Shown here: positions 31,166 through 38,839 of the stretch, in pieces | Layout of the letters: every line of letters starts with the position of its first letter | How positions within the stretch are numbered: the first letter of the stretch is position 1 | DNA from: Candidatus Omnitrophota bacterium | GTDB lineage: Bacteria; Omnitrophota; Gorgyraeia; Zapsychrales; Aceulaceae | Assembly: GCA_029564765.1 (NCBI GenBank) | Contig: JAKQPK010000056.1 | Span: 1 to 40,000, forward strand | Length of the DNA stretch: 40,000 bases | Reading direction: 5' to 3' | Position numbers and translations under genes: made by a program | Notes under the pieces: model-generated | Told to the model about the DNA's origin: nothing | The model's input: the letters and a program-made list of their open reading frames with translations, nothing else | Database searches by the model: none

Positions 31166-32425
31166 ATGAGAAGACGAGTGGTGGTCACAGGCGTAGGCGT
31201 TATCGCACCCAACGGCATTGGCAATGAAGCCTGTTTTAATGCTATGGTCAATGGTGTCTCAGGGATCAAGCGTGTCACGGAATTTGATGTGTCGATGTTC
31301 ATGACCCAGGTCGCGGCCCAGGTCAGGGATTTTGATCCATTAAAGCTAGGGCTTACCAACGATGAAGCGCTTCGCATGGATCGTTATGTCCAGTTTGCCG
31401 TTGTCGCCGCCCGCATGGCGCTTGAAGATTCAAAGATGGATCTAAGTAAAGTCAACAAAGAGCGCGCAGGGGTATCGCTTGCTAACGCGATCTGCGGGAC
31501 CAAATATATGGAGGAAGAGTTTGCTCTCGTAACCGATAGCGGTAAAGAGGCTATTGATCCTGCAAAGGTTCGTCCGGACCTTTACGACGCGGCGATGTTT
31601 AATACGCCGTCGAGCGAGATCTCTGCAAAATATGGACTTCAAGGGATCTGCAACACTATTTCGACCGGATGCACCGCCGGAACAGACTCGGTTGGATTCT
31701 CATTCGAGACGATCCGTGATGGGGATGCGGATATTATGATCACAGGAGCTTCTGAAGCGCCGATCACGCCCATTACCTTTGGCGCTTTTGATGTGGTGAA
31801 TGTCTTGGCCGTGCGCAATGATGAACCAGAAAAAGCGTCACGTCCATTTGACAATCAGCGAAACGGATTTGTTATTTCGGAAGGATGCGGTATTTTGATC
31901 TTAGAGGAGCTTGAGCACGCCAAAAAGCGTGGCGCCAAGATCTACTGCGAGGTGATCGGTTTTGGAACAACCTGCAATGCTTATCACATGACAGATCTTC
32001 CTTCCGACGGGGAACCGATGAAGGATTGCATTGTCCTTGCGATGGAAGATGCTGGGATAAAGCCGCAGGATATTGATTATATTAACGCTCATGGATCCTC
32101 CACGAGACAAAACGATGTTTTTGAAACAAATGCTTATAAAATGGCGTTAGGCGAATGGGCATACAAGATTCCGATCAGCTCCTTGAAGTCCATGATCGGA
32201 CACCCCTTGGCGGGCGCTAATGGTGTTGAGCTTGCGATTGGGGCATTGATCTTTGAGCGTAATATTTTACCTCCGACGATCAACCAGGAATTTCCAGATC
32301 CGCAGTGCGATTTGGACTATGTGCCGAATGTGGCACGGGAAAAGAAAGTCAACTGCATGCTTAAGACCAGTAGCGGTTTTTCCGGCGTGCATTCGTCAAT
32401 GGTTTTAAGACGCTATAATGGATGA
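31166..32425 (+). CDS. Type II PKS ketosynthase alpha (KS-alpha)
   Basis: I choose ATG 31166 (AGAAGGGA 7 nt upstream) over 31145; it gives 419 residues starting MRRRVVVTGVGV. The condensing-enzyme triad is intact: C169 in STGCTAGTDSVG, H309 in INAHGSSTRQND, K341 and H346 in SLKSMIGHPLAGA. The STGCT nucleophile box and NAHGS(S)TxQND box are those of type II polyketide KS-alpha rather than housekeeping FabF. The numbering coincides with what I recall for the actinorhodin KS. It extends acyl chains with malonyl-ACP. KS-beta follows 14 nt later, as in classical minimal PKSs. No malonyl transferase is nearby; FabD probably serves. Confidence 0.9.
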   Translation: MRRRVVVTGVGVIAPNGIGNEACFNAMVNGVSGIKRVTEFDVSMFMTQVAAQVRDFDPLKLGLTNDEALRMDRYVQFAVVAARMALEDSKMDLSKVNKERAGVSLANAICGTKYMEEEFALVTDSGKEAIDPAKVRPDLYDAAMFNTPSSEISAKYGLQGICNTISTGCTAGTDSVGFSFETIRDGDADIMITGASEAPITPITFGAFDVVNVLAVRNDEPEKASRPFDNQRNGFVISEGCGILILEELEHAKKRGAKIYCEVIGFGTTCNAYHMTDLPSDGEPMKDCIVLAMEDAGIKPQDIDYINAHGSSTRQNDVFETNAYKMALGEWAYKIPISSLKSMIGHPLAGANGVELAIGALIFERNILPPTINQEFPDPQCDLDYVPNVAREKKVNCMLKTSSGFSGVHSSMVLRRYNG

Positions 32426-32439
32426 AAGGTAGATAGAGA

Positions 32440-33675
32440 ATGAAACGAATTGCTATTACAGGAATGGGGATCGTGTCCCCAAGCGGGATCGATGAAAGAA
32501 AATTCTGGGCCAATATCAGCCATGGCCGCTCAGCGGTTAAGAAAATAGAACGGTTTGATGCGTCCAAATATCCATCGCGCATCGCCGGCCAGGTCCATGA
32601 ATTGGATGCGTACAGTAACGTATCATCGCGTCTTTTAAAGAAGATCGATGTCTTTTCGCATATGGCGCTGGTGGCTTCACAGATCGCTATTCAGGACGCC
32701 AAGATCGATATGGAAAAAGAAAATTTGAAACGCGCCGGTATTTTTGCCGGTAATGCGATCGGTGGTTGGCTCTATGCTGAAACAGAGCTTCGCGACATGT
32801 ATCTGGAGGGGCGTGAAGGCGTGAGCCCTTTTATGGCTTCAGCGTGGTTCCCGGCAGCGCCTCAAGGACAGATTTCCATTAATTACAAGATCAAAGGTTA
32901 CAGTAAAACGATCGTATCAGACCGCGCGAGCGCCTTGATGGCTATTGCTTATGGCGCAAAGAATCTTAACGATGGAAAGAATGATTTTATTTTGGCTGGC
33001 GGTATGGAAGCACCGGTTTCGCCTTATGGGTTACTGTGCTGTAACACATCCGGCGTTCTCACGCAGCGCAATGATACGCCAGAGACAGCGTATCGGCCAT
33101 TTGATAAAACACGTGATGGGATGGCTGTTGCCGAAGGTGCAGGTATCTTGATCCTTGAAACAGAAGAACGTGCTAAAAAACGAGGCGCACCGATCAACGG
33201 CTATATCATTGGCTATGGGACGACAACTGATGGGGTTGATCGTATTGAGCCGGCAGAGGATGGAGCTGAGCTTTCACGCGCCATTACAATGGCGCTTGCG
33301 GACGCAGGCCTTGAGCCGAATCAGATCGATTATATTTGCGCAGATGGTGCCGGAACACAGATCGGTGATATCTCGGAAACTCGAGGCATTAAGAAAGCTT
33401 TGGGTGCCTACGCAAAGAAAATACCGGTTTCCGCGCCCAAATCCGTTTTTGGGAACATGTTGGGAGCTTGCGGTGCGGTGGATGTGGCGGCGACGATTCT
33501 CGCCATGGAGCATAGCATGGTGCCTCCCACGATCAATTTGAATACGCCTGATCCGGACTGCGATCTGGATTATTGTCCGAATAAAGCGCAAAGCAAGGAA
33601 ATAAAGAACGCCCTTGTTATCAATCGTGGACGCGGCGGGATCAATTCGGTCCTTGCTTTGCAGAGGGGCAGATAG
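32440..33675 (+). CDS. Type II PKS KS-beta / chain-length factor
   Basis: A 411-residue thiolase-fold partner of KS-alpha. All catalytic positions are lost. The nucleophile Cys is R162 (KTIVSDRASALMA), the first His is D302 (YICADGAGTQIGD), and the second is N339 (KSVFGNMLGACGA); K334 is kept. Loss of the nucleophile defines KS-beta/CLF, which heterodimerises with KS-alpha and sets chain length. Actinobacterial CLFs usually have Gln at the nucleophile position, so Arg is unusual. Overall fold marks remain (ITGMGIVSPSG, FAGNAIGG, AEGAGILILE). The protein is not a decayed pseudogene: the frame is clean and the glycine motifs are preserved. Confidence 0.87.
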   Translation: MKRIAITGMGIVSPSGIDERKFWANISHGRSAVKKIERFDASKYPSRIAGQVHELDAYSNVSSRLLKKIDVFSHMALVASQIAIQDAKIDMEKENLKRAGIFAGNAIGGWLYAETELRDMYLEGREGVSPFMASAWFPAAPQGQISINYKIKGYSKTIVSDRASALMAIAYGAKNLNDGKNDFILAGGMEAPVSPYGLLCCNTSGVLTQRNDTPETAYRPFDKTRDGMAVAEGAGILILETEERAKKRGAPINGYIIGYGTTTDGVDRIEPAEDGAELSRAITMALADAGLEPNQIDYICADGAGTQIGDISETRGIKKALGAYAKKIPVSAPKSVFGNMLGACGAVDVAATILAMEHSMVPPTINLNTPDPDCDLDYCPNKAQSKEIKNALVINRGRGGINSVLALQRGR

Positions 33676-33677
33676 AA

Positions 33678-34007
33678 ATGAATTTTTTTAACTTTAAACG
33701 TAAGCATTGGGTGATGGTCGGCATTTTTCTGGCAGCTATGATCGCCATGGTTGTATGGTTTGCGTATTTCATGGAGCGTCAGTCGCAAAATGTCATTGCG
33801 GAGGTTCGCGGATATTTGGTCCCAGAGCAATTCCAGCTATCAGTGGATGAAGAAAAAGATCTTGCAAATGATGATATGGATGATAATTTTTTGTCGGTTC
33901 AGGCTGGCGGGCCTGCAAGGGTCCCGAAAAAGGATTCTTGCGCGTCGTGCGTTCAGAAGCTAGATTTGACCCCAGAAATATTAGATCCAGCTGCTCAGGA
34001 TCAGTGA
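33678..34007 (+). CDS. Single-pass membrane protein between KS-beta and ACP (109 aa)
   Basis: I do not recognise a family. A short basic cytoplasmic start (MNFFNFKRKH) is followed by one membrane helix (WVMVGIFLAAMIAMVVWFAYF). About 75 acidic, Pro-containing residues follow, with a CASC motif (KKDSCASCVQKLDL). It starts two bases after the KS-beta stop. The CxxC could be redox-active or bind metal on the outer face. Position inside the minimal PKS, with a second small membrane protein next to it, suggests a membrane anchor or export accessory for the synthase. Confidence 0.65.
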   Translation: MNFFNFKRKHWVMVGIFLAAMIAMVVWFAYFMERQSQNVIAEVRGYLVPEQFQLSVDEEKDLANDDMDDNFLSVQAGGPARVPKKDSCASCVQKLDLTPEILDPAAQDQ

Positions 34008-34039
34008 GAGATAAAAAGGTTCGTTAAAAAGGAGTTTTT

Positions 34040-34276
34040 ATGGGATCGAAACCGTTTGTTTTTGTGACCTTTGTTTTTATCCTTTGCTTGATGGTTGTTG
34101 GCTGGTATTTCTTTGAGGTTTTTGCGAACAAGGCCCCTGTAGCAGCGACCAAAGGCTTTGAATACGCTTTAGGGGAAGATCCGCGCGCGTCAATACAGCA
34201 GAAAGATTTTCTTAGCTGGGTACAAGGTAAGGCTTCAGCGCTGGCAGATCATATTGGTATAAAAGTAAAAAAATAA
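34040..34276 (+). CDS. Single-pass membrane protein between KS-beta and ACP (78 aa)
   Basis: A strong AAAGGAG lies 5 nt before the ATG, so this small gene is well supported. MGSKPFVFVTFVFILCLMVVGWYFF forms one membrane helix. A ~50-residue exterior part (GFEYALGEDPRASIQQKDFLSW, in part) ends in basic KVKK. No family is recognised. Together with the 109-residue neighbour it separates KS-beta from the ACP, where actinobacterial clusters have nothing. It may be the partner subunit of the upstream membrane protein. Confidence 0.68.
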   Translation: MGSKPFVFVTFVFILCLMVVGWYFFEVFANKAPVAATKGFEYALGEDPRASIQQKDFLSWVQGKASALADHIGIKVKK

Positions 34277-34299
34277 TCCTAAAATCAGGGAGGTTGTTC

Positions 34300-34536
34300 A
34301 TGAGCTTGGAAGTAAAGGTCAAAGAAGTTTTTAAGGATGTTCTGGACATTGGCCCAGATGAGATCAAAGAAAATGAAAAGTTGGATGTGTGCCTAGGCAT
34401 TGACTCGACGGAGATGGTCGAGATCACGGTCGGGCTTAAAAAAGCCTTCAATCTTGATATTCCAAACAATGGATTCAAGAAGACCCAAACATTCAATGAG
34501 ATCGTGGAATTTATTAGATCTAAAGAGGCGCAATAA
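34300..34536 (+). CDS. Acyl carrier protein of the type II PKS
   Basis: ATG 34300 is chosen because of GGGAGG 6-7 nt upstream. The 78-residue protein has the carrier-protein pattern EVKVKEVFKDVLDIGPDEI, then LGIDSTEMVEITVGLKKAF with S36 as the phosphopantetheine attachment residue (IDSTEMVE in the DSLxxVE position), and a C-terminal helix. Thr rather than Leu follows the Ser, unlike most fatty-acid ACPs. It completes the KS-alpha/KS-beta/ACP minimal synthase. A phosphopantetheinyl transferase is not in the window. Confidence 0.88.
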   Translation: MSLEVKVKEVFKDVLDIGPDEIKENEKLDVCLGIDSTEMVEITVGLKKAFNLDIPNNGFKKTQTFNEIVEFIRSKEAQ

Positions 34537-34550
34537 CGTATCTCGTCGCT

Positions 34551-34607
34551 CGTGAAGCGTGAAGCGATAAAGTTTTTGCGGAATACGTTTCACGAATGAC
34601 GCTTCAC
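34551..34607. repeat. Intergenic palindromic GTGAAGCG repeat
   Basis: GTGAAGCGT (34552-34560) and ACGCTTCAC (34599-34607) are perfect reverse complements 38 nt apart. Inside them lie a second GTGAAGCG (34559-34566) and CGTTTCACG (34586-34594). It fills the ACP-cyclase gap. It looks like a dispersed repetitive (MITE/REP-like) unit or a transcript hairpin rather than a terminator, since no T-run follows. Confidence 0.5.
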
Positions 34608-34625
34608 AGAAAAAAGGATTTTACC

Positions 34626-35429
34626 ATGAAGATCATAGACCTAAGCCTGCCGATCGACGATAGCTTAGTGGAAACACATGCGGCCAAGATCGCACGTATC
34701 ACACATGCGCAAGGCGTTGAGCATTTCAACGAGATCATGATGAGCAAAAAACCGAACGGCCAGGAACGTTTCGCCAAAGGCGAGCGTGTGGCAACCGCGG
34801 ATGAGATTCCCGACGGAGAATTACTTTCGTTGGAAATTGTCAATTCATCGGTTCATATGGGAACACATGTGGATGCGCCATTTCATTACGGCAGTAAATG
34901 CGCCGGAAAGCCCGCCAAGATGATCGAGGATGTGCCGCTTGAATGGTGTATTGGCCCGGGGGTTGTTTTGGATTTTACACATATGAAATTTCCTGATGTG
35001 ATCAAAAAAGACGACATCGTTGCCGCGCTCAAAAAGATCAATTATAAAATCAAGTCGATGGACATTGTTCTTATTTATACCGGTGGCGACAAACTTTTAG
35101 GAACCGATGATTACGTCAATAAATATGTCGGTATGATGCCGGATGCCGTGGAATATCTTTTGGATCAAGGGGTCAAGATGATGGGTGTTGACACGATTGG
35201 CTTGGATAGACCGTGCTTTGGCATGTTCAAAGAATTCCTGGACACAAAAGATAAGAGCAAGATTTGGCCAAGCCATTTTCTCGGACGTCGTCGGGAATTC
35301 TGCCACATGGAGCGCATGGGAAATCTTGGCGCAATCCCGAAACCCTTTGGGTTTACGGTGCAATGCTTTCCGGTGCGAGTTAAGAATGCCGGGGCGGGAT
35401 GGACACGCGCAGTGGCTATCGTAGAGTAA
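34626..35429 (+). CDS. PF04199-type metal-dependent polyketide cyclase
   Basis: I place the start at ATG 34626 (AAGGA 8 nt upstream), which gives MKIIDLSLPIDDSL, the canonical family N-terminus, and 267 residues. The metal-binding signature HMGTHVDAPFHYG supplies H77, H81, D83 and H87. GVDTIGLDRP, and near the end MERMGNLGAIPKPFGF, match the cyclase/kynurenine-formamidase fold. Members occur in aromatic polyketide pathways as cyclases and elsewhere as KynB. Here, between the ACP and the SRPBCC cyclase, a second- or third-ring cyclase or lactone-forming role is most likely. The exact reaction is inference. Confidence 0.85.
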   Translation: MKIIDLSLPIDDSLVETHAAKIARITHAQGVEHFNEIMMSKKPNGQERFAKGERVATADEIPDGELLSLEIVNSSVHMGTHVDAPFHYGSKCAGKPAKMIEDVPLEWCIGPGVVLDFTHMKFPDVIKKDDIVAALKKINYKIKSMDIVLIYTGGDKLLGTDDYVNKYVGMMPDAVEYLLDQGVKMMGVDTIGLDRPCFGMFKEFLDTKDKSKIWPSHFLGRRREFCHMERMGNLGAIPKPFGFTVQCFPVRVKNAGAGWTRAVAIVE

Positions 35430-35480
35430 GAGGCAGGATGGCGACCGAGTCCGGTTAAATCAATTAGGAAAAATTTATAG

Positions 35481-36206
35481 ATGAAGAATTATCCCATGCA
35501 AAGGATGAAGCGAATTAAATATTGCCAATCTTGGATTGCTTGCTTTGACATTCTTGGTTTTAGTGAATTCATAAAAAGTACACAGCATGCTTTAGTCGTA
35601 AAACTGCTATATGATGATGTATTAAGCGAATTATTAGGTTCATGTAATGTGTATAGCCGGATGTGTTTACGGATAGCGTGGTTCTCAGATACTTTTATTA
35701 TTTACAGCGTTGGCAATCAGAAGCATGGCTATACTTGTCTTCAGGGCGCAGCTAAACTTTTTTTTAAAAAATGTTTATTTGCAAATATTCCCACAAGAGG
35801 TGCTATTTCTTTTGGAGATTTTTACGCCAATAGAAAGGAAGGGATTTATTATGGCAAAGCTCTTCTTGATGCCTATGGTACAGCAGAAAATCAGGATCAA
35901 ATTGGTCTTGTTATGACAAAAGTAGCGGTTGACAAAGCTAACGAATATAACGTACACCCAGAGAATCATGGTTTTTCTTCAAACTATAAGGAGGTTTCTT
36001 GGAAAGAAAACAAACCAATTATAATAGATGCGAGGGTATATGATTATTGTTGTTCTCAGAGCGTCTTTAATTCTCTGTTAAGCAGTTTAGATTCTATGAA
36101 AAAACAAGCCCCATGTTCTGCAAAGAAGAAATATGATAACACAATCGAATATCTTAGAATTTTAAAGAAAAAACGGCTCTTACATAAGGTTAAATTTAAA
36201 AGATAA
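35481..36206 (+). CDS. Divergent class III nucleotidyl cyclase-like protein
   Basis: This 241-residue protein resembles adenylate/guanylate cyclase catalytic domains at several points. ACFDILGFSEFI has the first metal-binding Asp position, IAWFSDTFIIYS the second, and IPTRGAISFGDFY and YYGKALLDAYGTAENQ the later core elements. No Shine-Dalgarno is clear, and ATGs at 35481, 35496 and 35505 all fit. Base use is strikingly AT-rich: 34% G+C in four 60-base lines I counted, against a visibly higher G+C content in the flanking cyclase genes. It breaks the polyketide operon functionally. A horizontally acquired signalling or defence-type cyclase is plausible; activity is not certain. Confidence 0.55.
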   Translation: MKNYPMQRMKRIKYCQSWIACFDILGFSEFIKSTQHALVVKLLYDDVLSELLGSCNVYSRMCLRIAWFSDTFIIYSVGNQKHGYTCLQGAAKLFFKKCLFANIPTRGAISFGDFYANRKEGIYYGKALLDAYGTAENQDQIGLVMTKVAVDKANEYNVHPENHGFSSNYKEVSWKENKPIIIDARVYDYCCSQSVFNSLLSSLDSMKKQAPCSAKKKYDNTIEYLRILKKKRLLHKVKFKR

Positions 36207-36218
36207 CAGGAGGTTGTT

Positions 36219-36671
36219 ATGGGACACACACGAAATTCAATAGTAATAAATGCTCCTTATGATTTAGTTTTTGATATCTCTAACCACATCGAGCGCTGGA
36301 CAGAGCTTTTTGGTAAGGAATATGTCAAAGCCGAAGTCCTAGAGCGCAAGGGAAATGAAATTACCTTTCGCCTGACCGACGATGAAAACAAAAGCTGGGT
36401 CTCCAAGCGTTGGCTTTTTAAGGATCTTAAGTTCGCTGTGGCCTCGCGCCATGAGCCAATGTTCCCGTTTAAATACATGAAGATCGTTTGGCTTTATACT
36501 GAAGTTGAAGGCGGCATCTTGATGACATGGATCCAGGATTTTGAGATGGACCCAGGGTTCACAAAGTTCACCGCAGAACAGATTGAAGGCTTTATTAATC
36601 GTCATTCCCAAGACAACCTGAAGATCTTCAAAGATCTCATTGAAAAAGAGGCAGGAAATCAGAAATCGTAA
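36219..36671 (+). CDS. SRPBCC polyketide aromatase/cyclase (TcmN/WhiE-ORFVI type)
   Basis: This 150-residue helix-grip protein has an excellent Shine-Dalgarno (AGGAGG). The whole length follows TcmN ARO/CYC and WhiE ORFVI. The parallels are NSIVINAPYDLVFDISN, IERWTELF (Trp27), VLERKGNEITFRL, SWVSKRW, FKYMKIVWLY, GGILMTWIQDFEMDP and, near the end, INRHSQDNLKIFKDLI. Such enzymes fold the poly-beta-ketone held on the ACP and make the first aromatic ring(s). This is the strongest single indicator that the locus makes an aromatic polyketide. It overlaps the MFS start by about 32 nt. Confidence 0.9.
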   Translation: MGHTRNSIVINAPYDLVFDISNHIERWTELFGKEYVKAEVLERKGNEITFRLTDDENKSWVSKRWLFKDLKFAVASRHEPMFPFKYMKIVWLYTEVEGGILMTWIQDFEMDPGFTKFTAEQIEGFINRHSQDNLKIFKDLIEKEAGNQKS

Positions 36672-37794
36672 GTTCGTTTTTGGCCTGTTGTGCCTAAACT
36701 GTTTTACTATATCGTTCAATGTCGCGGCCATTGAGGCCGCGATCCCGTCGATCGCTCGTGATCTGCAGCTGCCTATTTTTGCGGTCTCACGTATCATACC
36801 GGCCTATCTTATCCCTTACGGGTTAGGCGCTCTTATTTACGCGCCTCTGGCCCGCTATATTAATTTTAGGATGCTGATGACCGTTACGATGGCGGTTTTC
36901 GCTGTCAGTAATTTTCTTTGCGCCCAAGCGACCGATGTCGGATATTTTTTTCTGCCTCGCCTTCTAACAGGTATCGTGGGATCAGCCGCGATCCCTTTAG
37001 GGCTTATCCTCATAGGGAAAATGTTCGAAAAAGATGTCAGGGGAAGGCTCGTAGGATTGTTCTTTGGCTTTAGCTTTGTGGCGTCCATCGTTGGCGTTGC
37101 TTTAAGCGGGGTAGCGGACTGGCGGTGGCTTTTTTATCTGCCTTCAGCCCTAGGCCTGATCGCCGCAATCGCTGCCTTTGGGGTGCCCTCAGCAGATCTG
37201 GACGCCAAAGAAAAAAATCCTGTCAATTATCTTAATCTTATATATAATAATAAAATCCGAAATATATTTATATTTATATTTATTATTAGTTCCTTATATT
37301 ATGGTGTCCATAAATGGTTCGGTGTTTATTTAAGCCGTGTATATGAGTTGAATCAGTTGACGATCAGCTCATTCTTTGTTCTAACAGCTGTTATGGGTTT
37401 TTCAGGGCAGATCTTAGGGGGCTATGTTTCGGATAAAAAAGGACGCGTGTTGGCCTGTTTGGTCGGGATCATTATTTTGGGGGCTGCATCGGCTCTTTTG
37501 GTAGGAAAATATCCTTTGGGTATGCTCGCGGTAATTTTGTCGTTAACAGCTATGGGATGGTCGATAGGGCACAACGGGGCTTCCACCGTTCTGACGGATT
37601 TTCCAGAAGAAAACCGCGCGGAAGTGGCAAGCCTTAATTCTGCGGTTCGGTTTCTGGCAGGAGGACTTGGGTTCGTTGTCAGCGCGCCGTTTGTCCAGAA
37701 AAGCTTCAGCATGACGTTTTTTGTTTTGGGGATCTTAATATTAGTATTATCTTTTTTTGTTAAAAAAGCAGTTCCTTTAGACACGAAAGGATGA
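36640..37794 (+). CDS. MFS transporter, probable product exporter
   Basis: A 384-residue protein with about 12 membrane helices. The first in-frame start is TTG 36640, overlapping the aromatase/cyclase gene by 32 nt; the start is therefore uncertain. MFS marks include the RPLLTG-like segment FLPRLLTGIVGSAAIPLG and GYVSDKKGRVLA, the loop 8-9 equivalent of GxxxDRxGRR. Between the two halves, bases ~37230-37300 are unusually AT-rich (many ATA/AAT codons). By location it would export the polyketide and so give self-protection. The substrate is inferred from context only. Confidence 0.83.
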   Translation: MKKRQEIRNRKFVFGLLCLNCFTISFNVAAIEAAIPSIARDLQLPIFAVSRIIPAYLIPYGLGALIYAPLARYINFRMLMTVTMAVFAVSNFLCAQATDVGYFFLPRLLTGIVGSAAIPLGLILIGKMFEKDVRGRLVGLFFGFSFVASIVGVALSGVADWRWLFYLPSALGLIAAIAAFGVPSADLDAKEKNPVNYLNLIYNNKIRNIFIFIFIISSLYYGVHKWFGVYLSRVYELNQLTISSFFVLTAVMGFSGQILGGYVSDKKGRVLACLVGIIILGAASALLVGKYPLGMLAVILSLTAMGWSIGHNGASTVLTDFPEENRAEVASLNSAVRFLAGGLGFVVSAPFVQKSFSMTFFVLGILILVLSFFVKKAVPLDTKG

Positions 37795-37798
37795 GTTT

Positions 37799-38575
37799 AT
37801 GAATGTGAATTTACAAGGGAAAAACGCGATCATTACCGGCGCGAGCAAAGGCATTGGAAAGACCATTGCGCTTCGCTTAGCTGAGCGTGGTGTTAATCTA
37901 GCGCTCGCCGCGCGTACCCAGGCAACACTGGATGAGACGATCAGAGAGATCAAGAAGGATCACAAGGTCAAGGTCATTGGTGTTGCGACAGATGTCAGCA
38001 AGTTGGAGGATCTGCAGAATTTAGCGAATACAGCTATGAAGGAATTAGGACCTATTGATATCTTGATCAACAATGCCGGCGTTTCCAGTCAGTATCCTTT
38101 TGAAAAGCAACCGCTCGAGGATATTGAGCGCTTGGCGCATACAAATTATTTAGGATATGTTCGCTTGATCCGCCTTATCATCCCGCATATGATCGAACGC
38201 AAGCAGGGTGCGATCATTAATATGGTTTCGGGCTCGACGCTTTGTGATCCGATCCCAAAAACATTTGTCACATACAGCTCGCTAAAGGTTGGGTTACGCG
38301 CATTTTTAAAAGGGTTGTTCTGGGAAATGCGCGATCACAATATCAAGATCACGTCTATTCTGCCTGGCGTTGTGGACACAGGTTTGACGGATAAACTAGA
38401 CAACATCGCGCAAGAACAGCGTGACCGCCTGATGGCGCCTGAAGCGGTCGCGGACATGGTTTTGTTCGCGCTATCGGTTCCGGCCAATACATGTCCTCTT
38501 GAGTTGGCGGTCATTAATCAAAAGACCCCATGGACAAAGCCGGTGATCGATTATACGCAGGCCCAGGCAAAGTAA
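37799..38575 (+). CDS. Short-chain dehydrogenase/reductase, probable ketoreductase
   Basis: This classical SDR of 258 residues has TGASKGIG (residues 13-20, NADP loop), NNAG (91-94), the catalytic Ser in MVSGST, Y159 and K163 in YSSLK, and the PG motif in ILPGVVDTG. FabG-like enzymes in type II PKS loci reduce a keto group of the nascent chain, often at C-9, before cyclisation. It starts four bases after the MFS stop, so the genes are coupled. Reduction of a released aromatic is also possible. Cofactor preference is probably NADPH (Arg39 in AART). Confidence 0.87.
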   Translation: MNVNLQGKNAIITGASKGIGKTIALRLAERGVNLALAARTQATLDETIREIKKDHKVKVIGVATDVSKLEDLQNLANTAMKELGPIDILINNAGVSSQYPFEKQPLEDIERLAHTNYLGYVRLIRLIIPHMIERKQGAIINMVSGSTLCDPIPKTFVTYSSLKVGLRAFLKGLFWEMRDHNIKITSILPGVVDTGLTDKLDNIAQEQRDRLMAPEAVADMVLFALSVPANTCPLELAVINQKTPWTKPVIDYTQAQAK

Positions 38576-38602
38576 TTTAAAAGAGAAAGGAGGCGAGACG
38601 GT

Positions 38603-38836
38603 ATGGATAAGACTGTTAAGACCTTCAAGAAAAATAAATTCCAAGAGATCCGCGTCGGGATCCGCGAATACAAGGGCAACGACCTTATTGATATTCGCAC
38701 GTGGACAATGACCCAGGGGACAGATGAAATGGTCCCTACTTCCAAAGGTGTTTCAATGAACGTGCATTTGATCACCGAACTTAAGGAAGCTCTTGGCGAA
38801 GTAGAAAAGATCCTTAAAGAAAATTTAATGTTATAA
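38603..38836 (+). CDS. PC4/p15-like transcriptional coactivator family protein
   Basis: This 77-residue protein is preceded by a perfect AAAGGAGG. The PC4 fold pattern is clear: EIRVGIREYKGNDLIDIRTW (two beta-strands), then PTSKGVSMNVHLITELKEAL (strand-turn-helix). PC4-type proteins form dimers that bind single-stranded DNA or RNA; bacterial members are small and poorly characterised. In this operon it may be a local regulator or a bystander. It follows the SDR by 27 nt and precedes the amidohydrolase by three bases. Confidence 0.78.
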   Translation: MDKTVKTFKKNKFQEIRVGIREYKGNDLIDIRTWTMTQGTDEMVPTSKGVSMNVHLITELKEALGEVEKILKENLML

Positions 38837-38839
38837 CCT

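Noticed and set aside
31166-33675. KS pair as housekeeping FabF duplicates
   Set aside because: One copy lacks all catalytic residues and is paired with an ACP, a TcmN-type aromatase/cyclase and a second cyclase; fatty-acid synthesis does not need these.
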